64,000 nt of DNA, from contig NC_134108.1 of the NCBI RefSeq assembly GCF_040939455.1, forward strand, positions 13,855,501-13,919,500, given 5' to 3'. A program made the position numbers and the translations under genes. The notes under the pieces are model-generated. The model was given only the letters and a program-made list of their open reading frames with translations. It did not search any database and was not told the DNA's origin. Positions within the stretch are counted from its first letter, which is position 1. The number at the start of each line of letters is the position of its first letter. Shown in pieces: positions 37,199-50,394 of this stretch. Source of the stretch: Microcebus murinus. Taxonomy: Eukaryota > Chordata > Mammalia > Primates > Cheirogaleidae.

Positions 37199-37450
37199 CT
37201 ATGCATTTGCCCTTGCTAAACCCCTGTCTACTAAAACTTTGGCCAGGGCAATGACATGATCCCTCTTCTTGTCCAGCCTCTTGCTCACCATCTGCAAAAC
37301 CACAATTGTGTTAAGCACCTGGCACAGGATCAAACCAACAGCTGCAATAAAGGAAAACATAATGAAATCAGTGGCCACCATCTCATTGTAATGCCCCAGA
37401 GACGATGAGCCGCTCTCAATAATGCCTCTCAGGACTGGACAAATAAGCAA
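37199..37450 (-). other. Unrecognised short open frame with a hydrophobic segment
   Basis: Reading the minus strand, about 83 codons are open to a TAG. The frame is preceded by an in-frame stop (TAG two codons upstream of a TTG), so there is no ATG at its start; the first ATG is internal. The product has one strongly hydrophobic stretch (IMFSFIAAVGLILCQVLNTI) followed by a basic, helix-like tail (SKRLDKKRDHVIALAKVLVD). This composition is unlike the surrounding intron and could be a fragment of a retrocopied membrane-protein gene. I do not recognise a parent. No A-tail or duplication was identified. It may be chance. Confidence 0.3.
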
Positions 37451-38999
37451 ATTCTACAGCCCAGAAAAGGACTTTCTGAAATCGCTCCTTTCGGAACAAC
37501 AGATAAGCAAAAACAAAGAGGAGAGAAGTGTGACAGTTGGTGTGACGAGTTCAATACCAGGCAGCGCTCAGCTCACCTCTAGACCCCTCTCCTTTGCTCT
37601 GTTCAGTAGTTCCCAGAGAATTCTCCAAGCTTCCTTCCCACCTGCACTCATTTGGAGTCTGTCGAAAGCAGTAGAAACAATTTCAAACTGTTCTTGTCCT
37701 AAGCTGGAGAATCAAGGAAGGGGAAAATGGTCTAGTGCTCAGAGAAGGGTGGTAAAACTCAGAAACCCTGAACAGAGCTGTGTTTACTGCCCTGGATTCA
37801 TAAAATCATAAATAAGTACATTTTCCCATCCTCCTACTTTTCTGTGCTTTGGGAGAGAACAGAGGAGGCTGCGTTTACTAAGCTGTGGTGTAGTGGTGGG
37901 CTACGGATGTCCCTTGAGTTGTCATACTTAAATGTTCCCTTGTAGACTTTTGACCCTCTAAGTGCTAAATAAGGGGGTTCACCCATCTTCAGAAGCCCTC
38001 CCAATTAACCTCCTAGGACAGGTTCCTCTGGGGCACCCCAATAAGAGTAATGGAAGAACAGTTAGGAGCTTCTGATTCAGTGGTCAGATGGTTCCTCTAG
38101 GACATTTTTAATGCTTGAGTTCTGTCATCCCTTTTTTTTAAATTTAAGTCCCCTTCAAAAATAAGAAAACAAACCAAAAGATAATCGTCCATCAGACTTG
38201 GAAATAACTACCAGCCTACTCTCTCAGCTCAAATATAATAACAATTTCTCCTAACAAGGAGGAATTGAAAAATGTTTGTTTTCATTTATTTTATTGTCAT
38301 TGAACCTTTACGGGATGGTTTTTGATAACATAAACAAAATCTATGCATAAGGAAAAATGTTGTACATCTATTCACACTTATCTGCATGGTAAATTTAACC
38401 CAAAGTGGAGTAGGTGATTATCTATGCGCTTGATAGTCCTCACGGTGGGGGATGGTTTCTTCTGCACTTGCTGCAGTGGCCCTGCACTCTGGCAAAGGGC
38501 CGTGTGCATATTAGATGCTCAGCAGAGGGGTATTAGAATCTACACTGCCTGGGCATCCAGACAGCCGGAGTCTCCGTGGTCACACCGCCCTGGCAGGAGA
38601 GTGATCTCAGCGTGTCACACTTTGGAAAGGAGTGCTGCTCTCGTTTCTCAAGGGTGTGTTTGGCTTCGCAGGCTGCATTCTGTCCACACCCCATTCTATC
38701 TGATGAGAACAAGAGAGCCCAGAAAAATCTAGTGCCTCCCTTTCTAGAACTAGCCTTGGGAATAAAAATTACCCAGCTGTGTGGCCTGAAGGCGCTATTT
38801 AATGTCTGCCGGCCACACCGAGGTCTTCATCAGGGAAAGGAAAGACGTGAGTCTGCGGTTCAGCAAGGCCCATTCTAGTTCTAAACTTCAATTATTTTCT
38901 TTTCTTACTCCCCTGAGGTCCATATTTCCTTGTCAGTTTGGCTTCTTGATGTGCCAGACTGGTGATCTTTTCACTGATTGCAAAGAGTTTAGAGCAACT

Positions 39000-39235
39000 T
39001 TGTGGTCTCTGCACTAAGTCGCAGCTACATGGGCCAATTTAGGGAGTGCTGCAGTGTTAGCAGCACTGAGCTGTGCCTGGGTTCCAGGCTCCATGTTACC
39101 ATGGGTGAGCCAGGTGACCCCTCTGGGCCTTTTGATATCTCCCTTAATGGCTGCTATATGGCCCAGGGATATAATATATGTAAATGCTTTGTCAACTGTA
39201 AAACATTGTGCCAATAAAAGCCATTATCACTCCAT
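39000..39235 (+). repeat. MIR SINE
   Basis: Forward MIR features: 'gagctgtgcctgggttccag', 'gtgacccctctgggcctttt' and a 3' part 'caactgtaaaacattgtgcc'. Confidence 0.6.
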
Positions 39236-39244
39236 CCTAAGGAT

Positions 39245-39590
39245 TAATATATAGCCATCAAAAAAGAATGAGTGAGACCTACATTCACTGAAATGGAAAG
39301 ATCTCCAACACACAGTATTCCATGAGAAAAGCTAGGCACAGAATAATGTATAGAGTATAATGCCACTTATGCTACCAAAATATACATATATGTGTATGTA
39401 TAGATATGTAATTTTCAGAGAAAACTGTTAATAGTGTCTACCCACTGAGAAAAGGACTGTGGAGTTTCATATGAGACCAGAGGAAAACTAACCTTTAATC
39501 ATGTACCATTGTTGTACTCTTTAACATCTAACCTTGTGTATTCATTTGCTGGGTTTTTTAAATAATCAAATAAGAAAAAAAATATTTTAA
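39245..39590 (+). mobile_element. Old L1 (L1M type) 3' end
   Basis: 'gccatcaaaaaagaatgagt', 'gaaatggaaagatctccaac' and 'cttatgctaccaaaatatac' are characteristic of the L1M 3' region. It ends in an A-rich stretch near 39590. Confidence 0.7.
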
Positions 39591-40254
39591 AAATTTCAAC
39601 CCAACACCAGCTCAGCATCAAGAGTCTTCACTTCTTTTCTGGTTCTGCTACCACCCCATCCAGAGGTTATTTCTCTCTGCCCTGCAACCCACACACTAAG
39701 CAATCAACTTAACCACCAGAACCTTGTTAAGCAAGAGAAAACTACCACATTTCTTTTATACAGAATAGGGGAAAAAAAGGCTAAGGGTGAGCTGTGTTTT
39801 TTAATCTTCAGATACTCCAGCAAAGAACAGGCAGCAGAAACCCAAACCACAGGTGGAAGCTCTAGTCTCTGTTTCTCATCTGGCCGGTCACAAATCCACC
39901 TCGGGTATATCTACGACTCTCCTCCTACCAAGATGAGCCAATTGCCCCTTGCTTTTTGCTGATCCAATCCTTTATCCCTGAGGGACTTGGATCTCCTCTC
40001 TGTATAGAGGATGGAGTCCTTAACCTTTATCCTACACCAGGTAAGATACAAGGAGGCACACAGGCGTGTCCTGGGTTCTGCCCATTGCACAGTAACAGCC
40101 CCTTTCCCCTTGGCAATCAGGACTAACCCCAGCCAACCCTGTGCCCTCCTGCCCTTGTCTGTTAACCCAGTGGGACAAGAAGCCAGCTATTGTCCAGTGG
40201 TAGTCCTCACTTCCCCCATCCCTTTTGGAAGCACTCCTTCTTTGTGGGGACACA

Positions 40255-40485
40255 AGAGAACACAATGTTTAAGAATCGGGCCCTCCAGTCAGACTAGTCG
40301 GGTGCAATACTGGTTTGACTGCTTATATATCTCAGTTTCCTCATCTGTAAAATGAGAGTAATTACAGTGCTGACTTCCTCAAATTTGGGGAAGGATTAAA
40401 GGAGATGATTCATCTAGGACACGTAACCTAGAGCCTAGGGCTCAGCAAGTGTTCATTAAACATTAACCATCATTATTATTAGATA
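40255..40485 (+). repeat. MIR SINE
   Basis: A well preserved forward MIR: 'ctcagtttcctcatctgtaa', 'gaaggattaaaggagatgat' and 'cagcaagtgttcattaaaca'. Confidence 0.8.
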
Positions 40486-41473
40486 CCAAATCTCTAGACT
40501 AACAGAGCTCAAATTTGTAAAGACAGCATCTAAAAGATAATAGCCTCAAACCAATCTATAATAACCTATCATTTTCTTAGTAGTTAAACAATCCATTTTT
40601 ACCCTTAAGTAATTCTCTTCACATCATATAACTTGCTAGGCTACATTTAGGCAGTCAATTGTAAATCATTGCAAAACACTTGATCCTATCCAAAAAATCC
40701 ATTCCAGTCAGCATAAGGCTAACTGTCAGAGCTGGAAACTATTCTAATGCTTGAAAAAGCAAGCAAAAACATAAGAAAAACATCCCATTTATTCAAGTCT
40801 CTTAACAAAGTATGTTCAAACACATTTTTAAACAACCAAGAATGACAGCCTAACTGTCCAGGAATGTGGGAAAGTCATAACATGCCTATTAGAGAGACAC
40901 TAACCCAGACTAATAATTCACTCAGGCCTCAAGGTGAATGTAGTTGAGTCTTCTGTCCAAGAAGTTACGGGACAATAGTCATCTATAGTCTGAAGTAAGC
41001 CCAAAACTATTAAGCCAATCTGTGAGACAGAAAAGTACTCTGATTCGTGATTCATGCTACCTGAATTCTCCTCGTTGCTTACAAATGAGAACAGGGAAGA
41101 GGACCTATATTTTACTTAACAGAATATATTTCAAGAAGTGTTAAATTTGATATAATTACCTTTTTTGCAATCTATTCTCCTTCCACTGCCTAATAATTTG
41201 GTGCCATTCCAAACTCTCATTTTGAAGTAGCAATCATAAAGGTTATTGTAAAATTTGGTTTTTGTTTTTTTTTTATTTACAAAATGGGAGGCTTGTTTGG
41301 AAGCAGCCCACTCCTTGGGAATGCTCTCGTGGAAAGAGAAGATTATACTCCTTAATATCACTATCAAAGATATAATAAGCTGAATGGACTATTTAGACTT
41401 ATCCAGCCATAAGAGAAAGTATATATAATAATTTATACATGAGACAAAATTTAATTGAACATTGTTTACCTTT

Positions 41474-41765
41474 GGCTGGGTGCGGTGGCTCATGCCTGTA
41501 AACCTAGCACTCTGGAAGGCCAACGTGGGAAGGTGGCTTGAGCTCAGGAGTTCAAGACCAGCCTGAGCAAGAGCAAGACCCCATCTCTACTAAAAATAGA
41601 AAAATTAGCTGGGCATGGTGATATGAGCCTGTAGGCCCAGCTACTCAGGACACTGAGGCAAGGAGGATCGCTTGAGCCCTAGAGTTTGAGGTTGTTATGA
41701 GCTACAATGACACCACTGCACTCTACCCAGGGTGACAGAGCAAAACTGTCTCAAAAAACCAAAAA
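41474..41765 (+). mobile_element. Alu SINE, strepsirrhine type
   Basis: Dimeric Alu starting 'ggctgggtgcggtggctcat' and ending 'gtgacagagcaaaactgtct' plus an A-rich tail. It shows 'gcctgagcaagagcaagacc'. The flanks 'tttacctt' (41465-41472) and 41770-41777 match and are the likely target-site duplication. It is more diverged than the copy at 36431. Confidence 0.9.
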
Positions 41766-42124
41766 ATTATTTACCTTCAATTCCATATTGTGCAAATTAA
41801 ATACTTACTACCTTTGTTCTTTTTTTAAGTATATTTTAAGTAAAGGAAGGCCAGTTAAAAACTATACAAAAAGAAGTAATGTAGCAATAAAATAAAAGAA
41901 TATTCAAGAAATTTTCTAAGTCTCTGCTATATATAAGAAGCTGCGTACTTGATAGTATAAGATTCCCAAGGATAGATCATCTCTGGTCGCTAAAGCTTGA
42001 TGTTCTTAAAGTAAAAAAGCATCTGTAAGAGATAGAAATCCATAGAGAAGTTTTCAAAAGCTCTGATATCCTCTTTTGGTTTTATAGCAGAAATGGTATC
42101 TAATTTTCAGGTGCTGGCTATGAG

Positions 42125-42260
42125 AAAGAAATCTGTGTTTAAAAGTATGGAGCATTTTTCTTTCTGTATCTGGCTTGCTTCACTTAGTGTAATGTCCACC
42201 AGGTTCATCCATGTTGTTGCAAACGGCAGGACGTCCTTTTTTTATAAAGCTGAATAATAT

Positions 42261-42307
<47 letters not shown>

Positions 42308-42620
42308 AGTCACAATTTCAGAGATGGGGAAGTGGGGAAATCTAGACAAAGGGCACAAAGTTGCAGTCATGTAGAATGAGTAAACCCAGAGATCTTATGA
42401 ACAACACGATGACTATAGTTAATAATACTGTATTATATACTGGAAATTTGCTAAGAGAGTAGATTTTAGGTACTCTGACCACAAAACAAAATGATATGTT
42501 AAGAGATTAAAATGTTAATTAGTTTGACTGCAGTAATCATTTTAGTGTGCATATATAGATATATATATATCATAACATGTTGTATACCTTAAGTATATAT
42601 AGTTTTATTTAAAAACAATT
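42125..42620. mobile_element. Old L1 fragment pair in head-to-head orientation
   Basis: Bases 42125-42262 are reversed L1 ORF2 3' sequence ('gcttcacttagtgtaatgtc', 'ttcatccatgttgttgcaaa'). Bases 42310-42620 are forward L1M-type 3' UTR ('gatgactatagttaataata', 'aaatttgctaagagagtaga'). A (GT)n tract lies at the junction. The order and orientation fit an old 5'-inverted insertion, though two independent copies are possible. Confidence 0.65.
42264..42306. repeat. (GT)n microsatellite
   Basis: About 21 uninterrupted GT units at the L1 inversion junction. Confidence 0.95.
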
Positions 42621-42799
42621 AAAATAAATAACAGAAAGAAAAGTCTAAATAAAGAAGTAAGGGGTGAAGATGGATTTAGAAGCACAATAATGAACTATTA
42701 AGTTATTTGCTCTGCTTAGCTTCAGAGTAGAAAAATATCTGCCGGAAACTTAATAGAGCCAATTGGAGGTAATGATGCTAATGACTCTTTACAGAGTCA

Positions 42800-42990
42800 T
42801 TACCTGCACCCACTGCAGGTTAAGCATGGTCTCTAATCACTACGTCAATCCAGCAAGGTGGGATCCACCGTGCATGTATCACTGAAGAAATAGAAGTTCA
42901 GAGACATCAACAGTGGGGGTTGGGGGTGGTAATTGGCCCACAGTGATCTCATGGGGTGAGCCCCAGGGATCATCTCTGTGCATGGGACTC
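42800..42990 (-). repeat. MIR SINE (diverged)
   Basis: 'gaagaaatagaagttcagag' and 'aattggcccacagtgatctc' fit the reverse MIR core. Confidence 0.5.
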
Positions 42991-44584
42991 TGCCTCCTGA
43001 AACAGCCAGTTGGGCCAAAGCTGGGTCAGTCAGAGGCCTTCCCTAATATTTGCTACCCAGAAGAATGTCATAGGATGTGAAGCTTCCCAGCTGCTGCCTG
43101 TCCTGCTTCCCACCTTAGGGAAAATACAGGTTTATACACAGAGAGCATGAAGAACACACAGAGAAGAATGGCAGTGACTCTGAGATCCTGATGGGGTCTG
43201 AGCTCCTGGGTCCCTGCTCACTGAGGTCTGGCTGCATCCTGTCGTGTCTGCAGTTAGCTACGCCAGTAGCCTTTACTGAAATCTATTCCTTTTCTTCCCT
43301 CCACCCCTCAAAGCTAGTTTCTGTTGGATGTTGGTCACTCAACACTAGAAGCCCTAACTAATACATGATGTAATTTTTCTAAGACTACACAGCTGATAAG
43401 TCCTAAGAATGACAACTATATTTCTATGGTAATTTATAATTTATAAAGCTAGTCCTCATGCAATAATCATTTTATTAGTTACATTTTATAAATTGTGACA
43501 AAATATGATCCAGATTAAAAATGCAAAAATATACTGAGGGCAAAGAATAGTCATGTTTTCTTGCATATCATAAGTCATGAAAATTTAAAAAAAATAGCTG
43601 AAAAAAAGAAAAAAGGAAAAGTTAATGAAGATGAAGCCCTATTTTTCTGACTCTTCCACATCTACTGTCATATATCAGATACAAAGCAGATAACTGCATA
43701 AGAACTGCTCCTGTAAAGTTTTTCTTAAAAGAATGCTACTGTAACCTGATTCATATGTCTTATTATAACAGTTCACCCCACTTAATTGGTAACTGAATCA
43801 GAGCCGATTTTGAAGAACGGAACAGTCTCTACTAAGTCTTACAGAAAGAAATCAATCCCACCTGTTATTTCTTGGTAAGTGATTCAGTCTTTAATTTCTA
43901 CTCCTTTCATTTCAAATATACTATTATGTATTGAAATGACTTCATGCCATGAACTATAAATCGCAGTGATCCCTAATCCATTTATGATGTTAAGCAAAAA
44001 GAGAGTCCTAAGCAAGATAGCACCAGATCAGGTATGACTGTTGTCTTGTTTCTACTTAAAATATAAAGCTAAACTCCTTGGTGGGTGGGAGGGGGGAATA
44101 AAGCAATTGAAAGTAACGTGTTAATTCACAGATAAAATACTAAAAACAGACAAAAAAGGATCCAGAGGCAGGGAGGTGGGCCAGAACACATTTCCGAATC
44201 AATTCTCCTAGTTCTATCTCCCAGTGGTCCAAATACATCATTTATTAAAATCTCTCAAAGCATCAGCCTCAGTGTTCTTTCAGCCTTCCTAAGGCAACAT
44301 CTGAGAATCATTTGTAACCTCTTCCTCTGCTTCAAAATTCAATTTGTTATAAATCGCTCTAGTTCTGCCTCCTATCAGTTGCTGCCTCTCCTTAGGCAAA
44401 GCAGACTCTGCACGTGGTGAGGGGATGGCCGCTGTCAGCTACCTGCCCCTCCTGTAACCTTCCACTGTTCTGCCCTGTTCCACCCAACTTTCCTTACCTC
44501 TCACTTTGTCTAGCCCAGTGGTTTCTCGACTTTCACTCTTCACCATGTGCAATGCAAGCTGCATCAGAGCAAAGGGACTAGTCT

Positions 44585-44677
44585 TTTATTATTGTTATTT
44601 TTTTTGTCCATTTTTTTTTAGTGTATATGGGGGTACAAGTGTTAAGGTTACTTATATTGCCCATGCCCCCCTTTTCG
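44585..44677 (-). mobile_element. Very short L1 3' end, minus orientation
   Basis: A T-rich start followed by 'tatgggggtacaagtgttaa' and 'ttatattgcccatgcccccc', then truncated after about 90 bp. Confidence 0.75.
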
Positions 44678-45060
44678 GGCTCAAAACCTAAAATTAATTT
44701 GGATAAAAAACTTCCAGCATTATGAGAGTCACATGAGAAAATGTAATATCTCTAAAAAGAAAATCACAAAGACATTCTCAAAACTTCTAAGAGTTAATGC
44801 AACAAAATACTCCATTTCTGCTCTTATGCTGGAAAAAAACAGCTCATCATAGGGGCACATTAGCACAGAGAAGCTGCGCTTTGTAGACCTGATCACACTG
44901 TAGGCCATGCCCTGGAACAGCTAAGAGCCACCAATGCAGGGCTCAGAACTCCCTGGGACTTCAGACGATTTATCTCCAAAAGACCAGAGTATCCACATCT
45001 TGTCAATGGGGAGTTTTCTGTCTCGAGATCATCTTAAAGGTAGAGATTTTCTTTTTGTTA

Positions 45061-45107
45061 AAGAAGGAGGAGGAGGAGGAAGAGAAAGGAGAGGAGGAGG
45101 AGGAGAA
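45061..45107. repeat. Purine-rich (GGA)n tract
   Basis: An all-purine run of GAG and GGA units on the plus strand. Confidence 0.85.
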
Positions 45108-46050
45108 CCATTGCCATTACAGGGATCCACTACAGTCAAATACAACTCTTTGCTTTCAACTTTTCCAGCTGCCTCAAGATGACTTTTGTATCCTTTATCC
45201 AACTACTTCCAGGATAAAAAATAACAATTTCCAAACAAAAAAGTGGGAACAAAATTAATTGCTAATAGCTAGAGTTTATGTCATAAGTCATTCTTGTGCC
45301 TTTGGTACATGCAGTTATGGCAAAAGGAGACAATCAAGGTGAGGATCAGGCACTGTTTCCAGACTGGTGAACCAATGTATCTAGTGCATGCTTTCCAAAC
45401 ACGTATAGACCTCACAGCAAGCATACGTGCAACTGACATCAATGACTGGTGACAACACAAGTCCCTCCCAGAATGTTGGCTCTTCCTCCCTGGGATATAT
45501 GGTTACGGTAAACAATCACTCTTTGGCTGCATGACTGAATTATTTCACCCTTGTTGGTCAGGCCAGCAGCTCTAAGGACCTAGATTCCTGGTGGTACTAC
45601 AAAAGGTCTTTCACCTCTGCCACTGTGATTTCTCGACAACCCAGAAGGAATGTCCTATTGGCCTCAGCTACCTAATGGCCACCTGATGCAATTTCCCTTG
45701 GGCTCACAAATAAAAGGAAAGCTACACTTCAATGAAAACTTGACCTCTTGTAAAAAATGATTATAGATAGATGTTTTGAAAATAAAGTGTGAAGATTTGG
45801 TAGATACATAATAATCTTTCTCTGCTGAGGGAAAAGTAAAGAAAATGCTAGTGTGCAAATAATCAATTGCAACATGGATCTTTAAAGTGATGTTTTATTA
45901 CACAAGTAAAAGATATTTACTGTAAAAATAAGAACAAAAGTTATCTATAATCCTTTCATTCAGAGATAGTCACTGTTAATATTTTATAGTGCATATTTCC
46001 AAATTCTATACATTTTTCTCTATATCTGTGTGTGTTTATGAATATTTATA

Positions 46051-46361
46051 TAGTCGAACCTTGGTATTTTGGGGGAATTGGTTCCAAGACTCCCCATAGA
46101 TACCCAAATCCAGGGATGTTCAAGTCCCTTATGTAAAATGGCCTAATATCTGCATAGGTTATGTCATCTCTAGATACTTACAATACTTAACAATATCAAT
46201 GCTAGGTAAATCATTGTTATGTTATTTAGGGAATAATGACAAGAAAAAAAGTCTGTACCTGTTCAGTACAGATGCAACCATGCATTGTTTTTACAAATAT
46301 TTTCAATCTGCAGTTGGTTGAATCTGTGGGTATGGAACCCACAGATACAGGGGTTGGACTA
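46051..46361 (-). mobile_element. MER2-like Tigger DNA transposon (MITE)
   Basis: The termini are inverted: 'tagtcgaaccttggta' at one end and 'caggggttggacta' at the other, flanked by TA dinucleotides (46049-46050 and 46362-46363), the Tc1/mariner target duplication. The interior has 'gggaataatgacaagaaaaa' and 'ctgtacctgttcagtacaga', typical of the MER2 group. It is non-coding. Confidence 0.75.
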
Positions 46362-47564
46362 TATTTATGTATGCACATATGTGTGTATGTATATGTGAAT
46401 ATACACATGCCCACATATAAAAGGAAGCGTTTATAAAAAAACCTTTGAATCAAAGTCTTTCTAATTCCTTGGATTCAGAAAAAGTAGCCATCTAAAAAGC
46501 ATTTTATAAGTAATAAATGTTACATGGGGCCCTTAACAGAACTTTTATTTCTAGGCAAAATGGATTCAAATTCAGGGAGTTTGACTAAATGACTTTACTT
46601 GGTTCAGTAAGAAAATACAGGAATAAAATCAGAAAAAAGAAGGGCATCTCATCCCAAAAGTTGTGCTAGCCCAAACTCTGCTCTTCCAGTTCTTCATCTA
46701 GATGTACAGGAAGTCAGGAGGAATACGGTCAGAACAAGTGGCAGAGTGAAAAATGCTCATTTTCTGGCATTTAGATTCATATTTTGCTATTACTTCATGT
46801 GTTTAAACCGATTGCATCAATAGTACCAACCTTAAGAAAAAGTATTATACAAGGAGAAGGAAGCAGAGAGAAACTGGAATCTTTCAAACACACTGTATAT
46901 AATGATAAAAGCTAAACCATTTTCTTCCTTCTCTGAGATCAGTTTTACTGCCATAATTTTAAAAATTAAAGAATAGTGTATCTAAGTTTATCATCTACTA
47001 ATTTTTCATGTTGTGGAAAAAAATCATGTCAATTCTCAAAAGCAAAAGTCTAGCCATTTAAAAAAAACTTCATAAATATCTCATACAATTAAAAGCAGAG
47101 AAAATATCAAGAAAGTTGCAAACATAAAAATAATGGAAACTAAGCTGAGCCTACCAAAATAAATCTTAGCTTGGGATTATGATTTTCCTCCTCACCATAA
47201 AAATAAATATACCAAATACACTTAACTCCATAATAGCTACATTATCTACCACTGCAGAGGAGCATTTTTAGATTGTATTAATATTGCTCCCATGTTAAAC
47301 TTCAAAAGTAAGTTAGAATAAGGCATTATTCACATACTGGAAATGATTATATATTATTCAACCTCTGAATACATAAATGACTCATTGCTAATGATAATGG
47401 AACAGATATACATATGGAATATGTTAAAAAATATATTACAATTAATTTAAAACCCATGTTATTCCAAAATACTATATAATGCTACATGGCATCGAACATG
47501 CAGAATTGAACATGTAATCACTAATAACAAATCATGGGACACTTACAATGGAGTAGAACTCTCT

Positions 47565-47750
47565 TCATGGTTCACTGGACAGATATCAATTTAAATATCA
47601 TCTCCTCCATAAAGTCTTCTAGTCTAATCTAGAGGACTATGTTTGCTCCCTCCTCTGAACTCATAACATTTTATCTGAAATACCCCTTTGTCTCTTTATA
47701 CTGCTTTCAGGTACCTCTTGTAATGCTGAATTTAACTCTGCTTTGGCTTA
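47565..47750 (+). repeat. LINE-2 3' end fragment
   Basis: 'atatcatctcctccataaag' and 'ctgcttcaggtacc'-like sequence match the L2 3' region. Diverged. Confidence 0.5.
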
Positions 47751-50199
47751 ACATAGATCATGCCAGCCTTTCTATTTGTGTTCAAGCTGAACCCTTAATT
47801 GGATTTCAGGGTCTATGGATTATATATCTTTGCATTTTACACAATGTTAAAATGGTCATTCAATAACTATCTGCTATAAAAATAAAATGTAAGTTCCTAA
47901 GCTCAACAAATTAGCTGTCTCTGGGGACAAGACGTGAAGAACTTGAACAGGGAAGTCTCTAGGTGTGTACAGAGTACTCACAAGAGCAAAATAAAGAGAA
48001 AGAAGAATAGAAGTGGAGAGAGCAAGGGTAGGGCTTCTGCAGGTACTTGCAGAGCAGAAAGAGTAATCAGTATTCTAGTAATCAGACAAAAATAAAATAA
48101 AATAAACAGGAAAGCCATCTCCACAGTGATTATAATACACCATAATGGCACTGGTTAACAGTAGTGGCAAAATACACTTTTAAATAATTTTCAAATGAAA
48201 TTCCTTATTAATAACTCTGAAGTATCAAAAGAACAAATAATTATGAATTTTGATTATCTTAAGAACTATAATTTATCTTCCATGATGTATAAGAAAAATA
48301 TTGTGCACATCACTTAATGAAATACCCTAAAGTGGTGCAGCCATTCTTTTACATCTTTGCATTTATATTTTAATCACAAAAAAATCATATTTCTCAACAT
48401 AATATGATGATGATTTAGAAATCCTCTATTCATTCTCTCTATACTTCCTAATACATGATTTTGAAACTGCCAAATGAATCAGATAAAGATGATGCTCATT
48501 TGGATAGAATTTAAAATCTATATACTCTTTCTCAAAGAAAAGAAAGAGAATAAGTGCCTATTACAGAAAGAAATTATAATTTATAATTAAGTTGTTTTTT
48601 TCTTTTATTCCTTTATTTCTTAGCAACTGAAAAAATAAAATCTCTTTTTATTTCAGCTAAAGGAAGATGGAAATATGGGGAAAATAATAGGAGTACTTTG
48701 CCCCACTATATTCTTTTTTCTCAAGTAAGACATATCTTTCATTAAAAAAAAAAAAATTGAATCTGCTCTCTAATTCACACATGAATGGAGAATTAACACA
48801 GTAGCCAGAAAAATTTTAGAAAGTGGATGGTAGACTTATAAAATAGATTTTTCCCACACGTTGTTATTTTTCAAAAATAACAAAAGCTAGGCAAGCAGGT
48901 TATAGGATAACTGTATACATAGTGCTGAAATAGTAGAATATATAGTTCAGATATTAGCAGCCTATGTCTAAAATTATACTTTTCTCTGATGAGTATCAGA
49001 GAAACAGGCCATTCTCTTTAAAAGGATATAAAGCTATGGGCAGCAGTTTTCTATGTAGGAAAGAGAAATTTGGAAGGATTGGACCACAGACCACCATGAG
49101 AAAGCTTTGTAAGAACAGTGTCAGCAAATAATTTTGAGGGCTAGTTGATGCTTTTTAAAAACGTGCCCATTAAAAACTATCTATAATTTTTGTGGGAAAT
49201 TATTGCCACTCATAAATGGGGCTTTCTAATGGAATTGTTGATAAGCTTAACTACTATATATGGGCAAAAATTCTACTACTTTAATAAAAATAGTCAATGC
49301 TGTGACCAGGACAGAACCACTTAGTGTGGAAATTGAAAATTTAATTTCGATCAGACGAACAAAAAATGAGGAAGAATGCTTGCAGTGGTAGCACGGAAAA
49401 CATCAGCGATTAAAAACATTTGGAACCTTTGCTTACCCTTCAAAGGCATTTGTTGCCATGGTTTTTAAAGACCTCTGAAATCTTCAGCTGTGTCCACAAA
49501 AGCTGCCAAGAAATAGGGGTTCTATACTGATTTTATTTGTCAGAGGCATTTTTGTCTTAATTATCTCCAAGATAAAGATTACTTAGCCAAAGCGATGGGG
49601 AGAGAAGAGAAACCACTGTCATTTATTTCACAGGCAGAAGGACTATGATTTTACTTTTCTGAGTCCTTCCTCAAATGCAGGTATGCACAAACATGTCTAA
49701 TTTTTATGCTGTTGCATCAACCAGTAACAAGCACATAAAATTGGTGATGGGGATAATATTCTTACATGGAATGAGATTTTCAGATTTTTATTTTCATGGT
49801 GTGTCTCTCTTTTTCTCTAAGGAGAGCCAGGAGCCAAATACCTAGCAAATGTACCAATACCTGAGGGCAATGCCTTTCTTTCAAAAAAGTTTCACTGCAA
49901 ATGCTTTCATCTGAAAATTATATGATAGTTCATATGTTCGCACACTAAAACTCTGTTGTTAGCCTCAGCAGTCTTATTTGTCTGTTGCACAAATGAATGT
50001 CAACACAAGATGGAGAGTTAAAAACAAAAACAGAAATAATGGAAGGATTCGGCAAGCTCTGGGTCAGAAGAGGAGGCTATGAACTCCCATGGTATAAATA
50101 ATTTGCGCCCCTCCCCCTCAGAAAGCTTGGTAGTTTCAACATCATAAAAGTGTTTACACTTGTTTCTACAGTTTGTTCTTTGTGCAGCTTAATGTGTTG

Positions 50200-50300
50200 T
50201 TAATGTGCCTGTTCTCTTTTAAATTGCAAGCTCCTGGAGGGCAGCATTGGCCTTGTTGGACTAATTTGTGATTTTCCTATTTGTAAGCCCCTTGAATGTA
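50200..50300 (+). repeat. LINE-2 3' end fragment
   Basis: 'caagctcctggagggcagca' and 'taagccccttgaatgtac' resemble the L2 3' UTR. Confidence 0.5.
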
Positions 50301-50394
50301 CACTTTTGATAACAGTGTTTCTTACAAGGTTTTGGTAAGATCCAGGAAACTCTTATATTACTATAAGAATCAAGAGGAAGTTTTTGGAGTTATT

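Noticed and set aside
43150..43380. Possible LTR 3' end ('gccctaactaatacatg')
   Set aside because: Only the last few dozen bases resemble a MaLR-type LTR; the rest could not be matched, so it was not listed.
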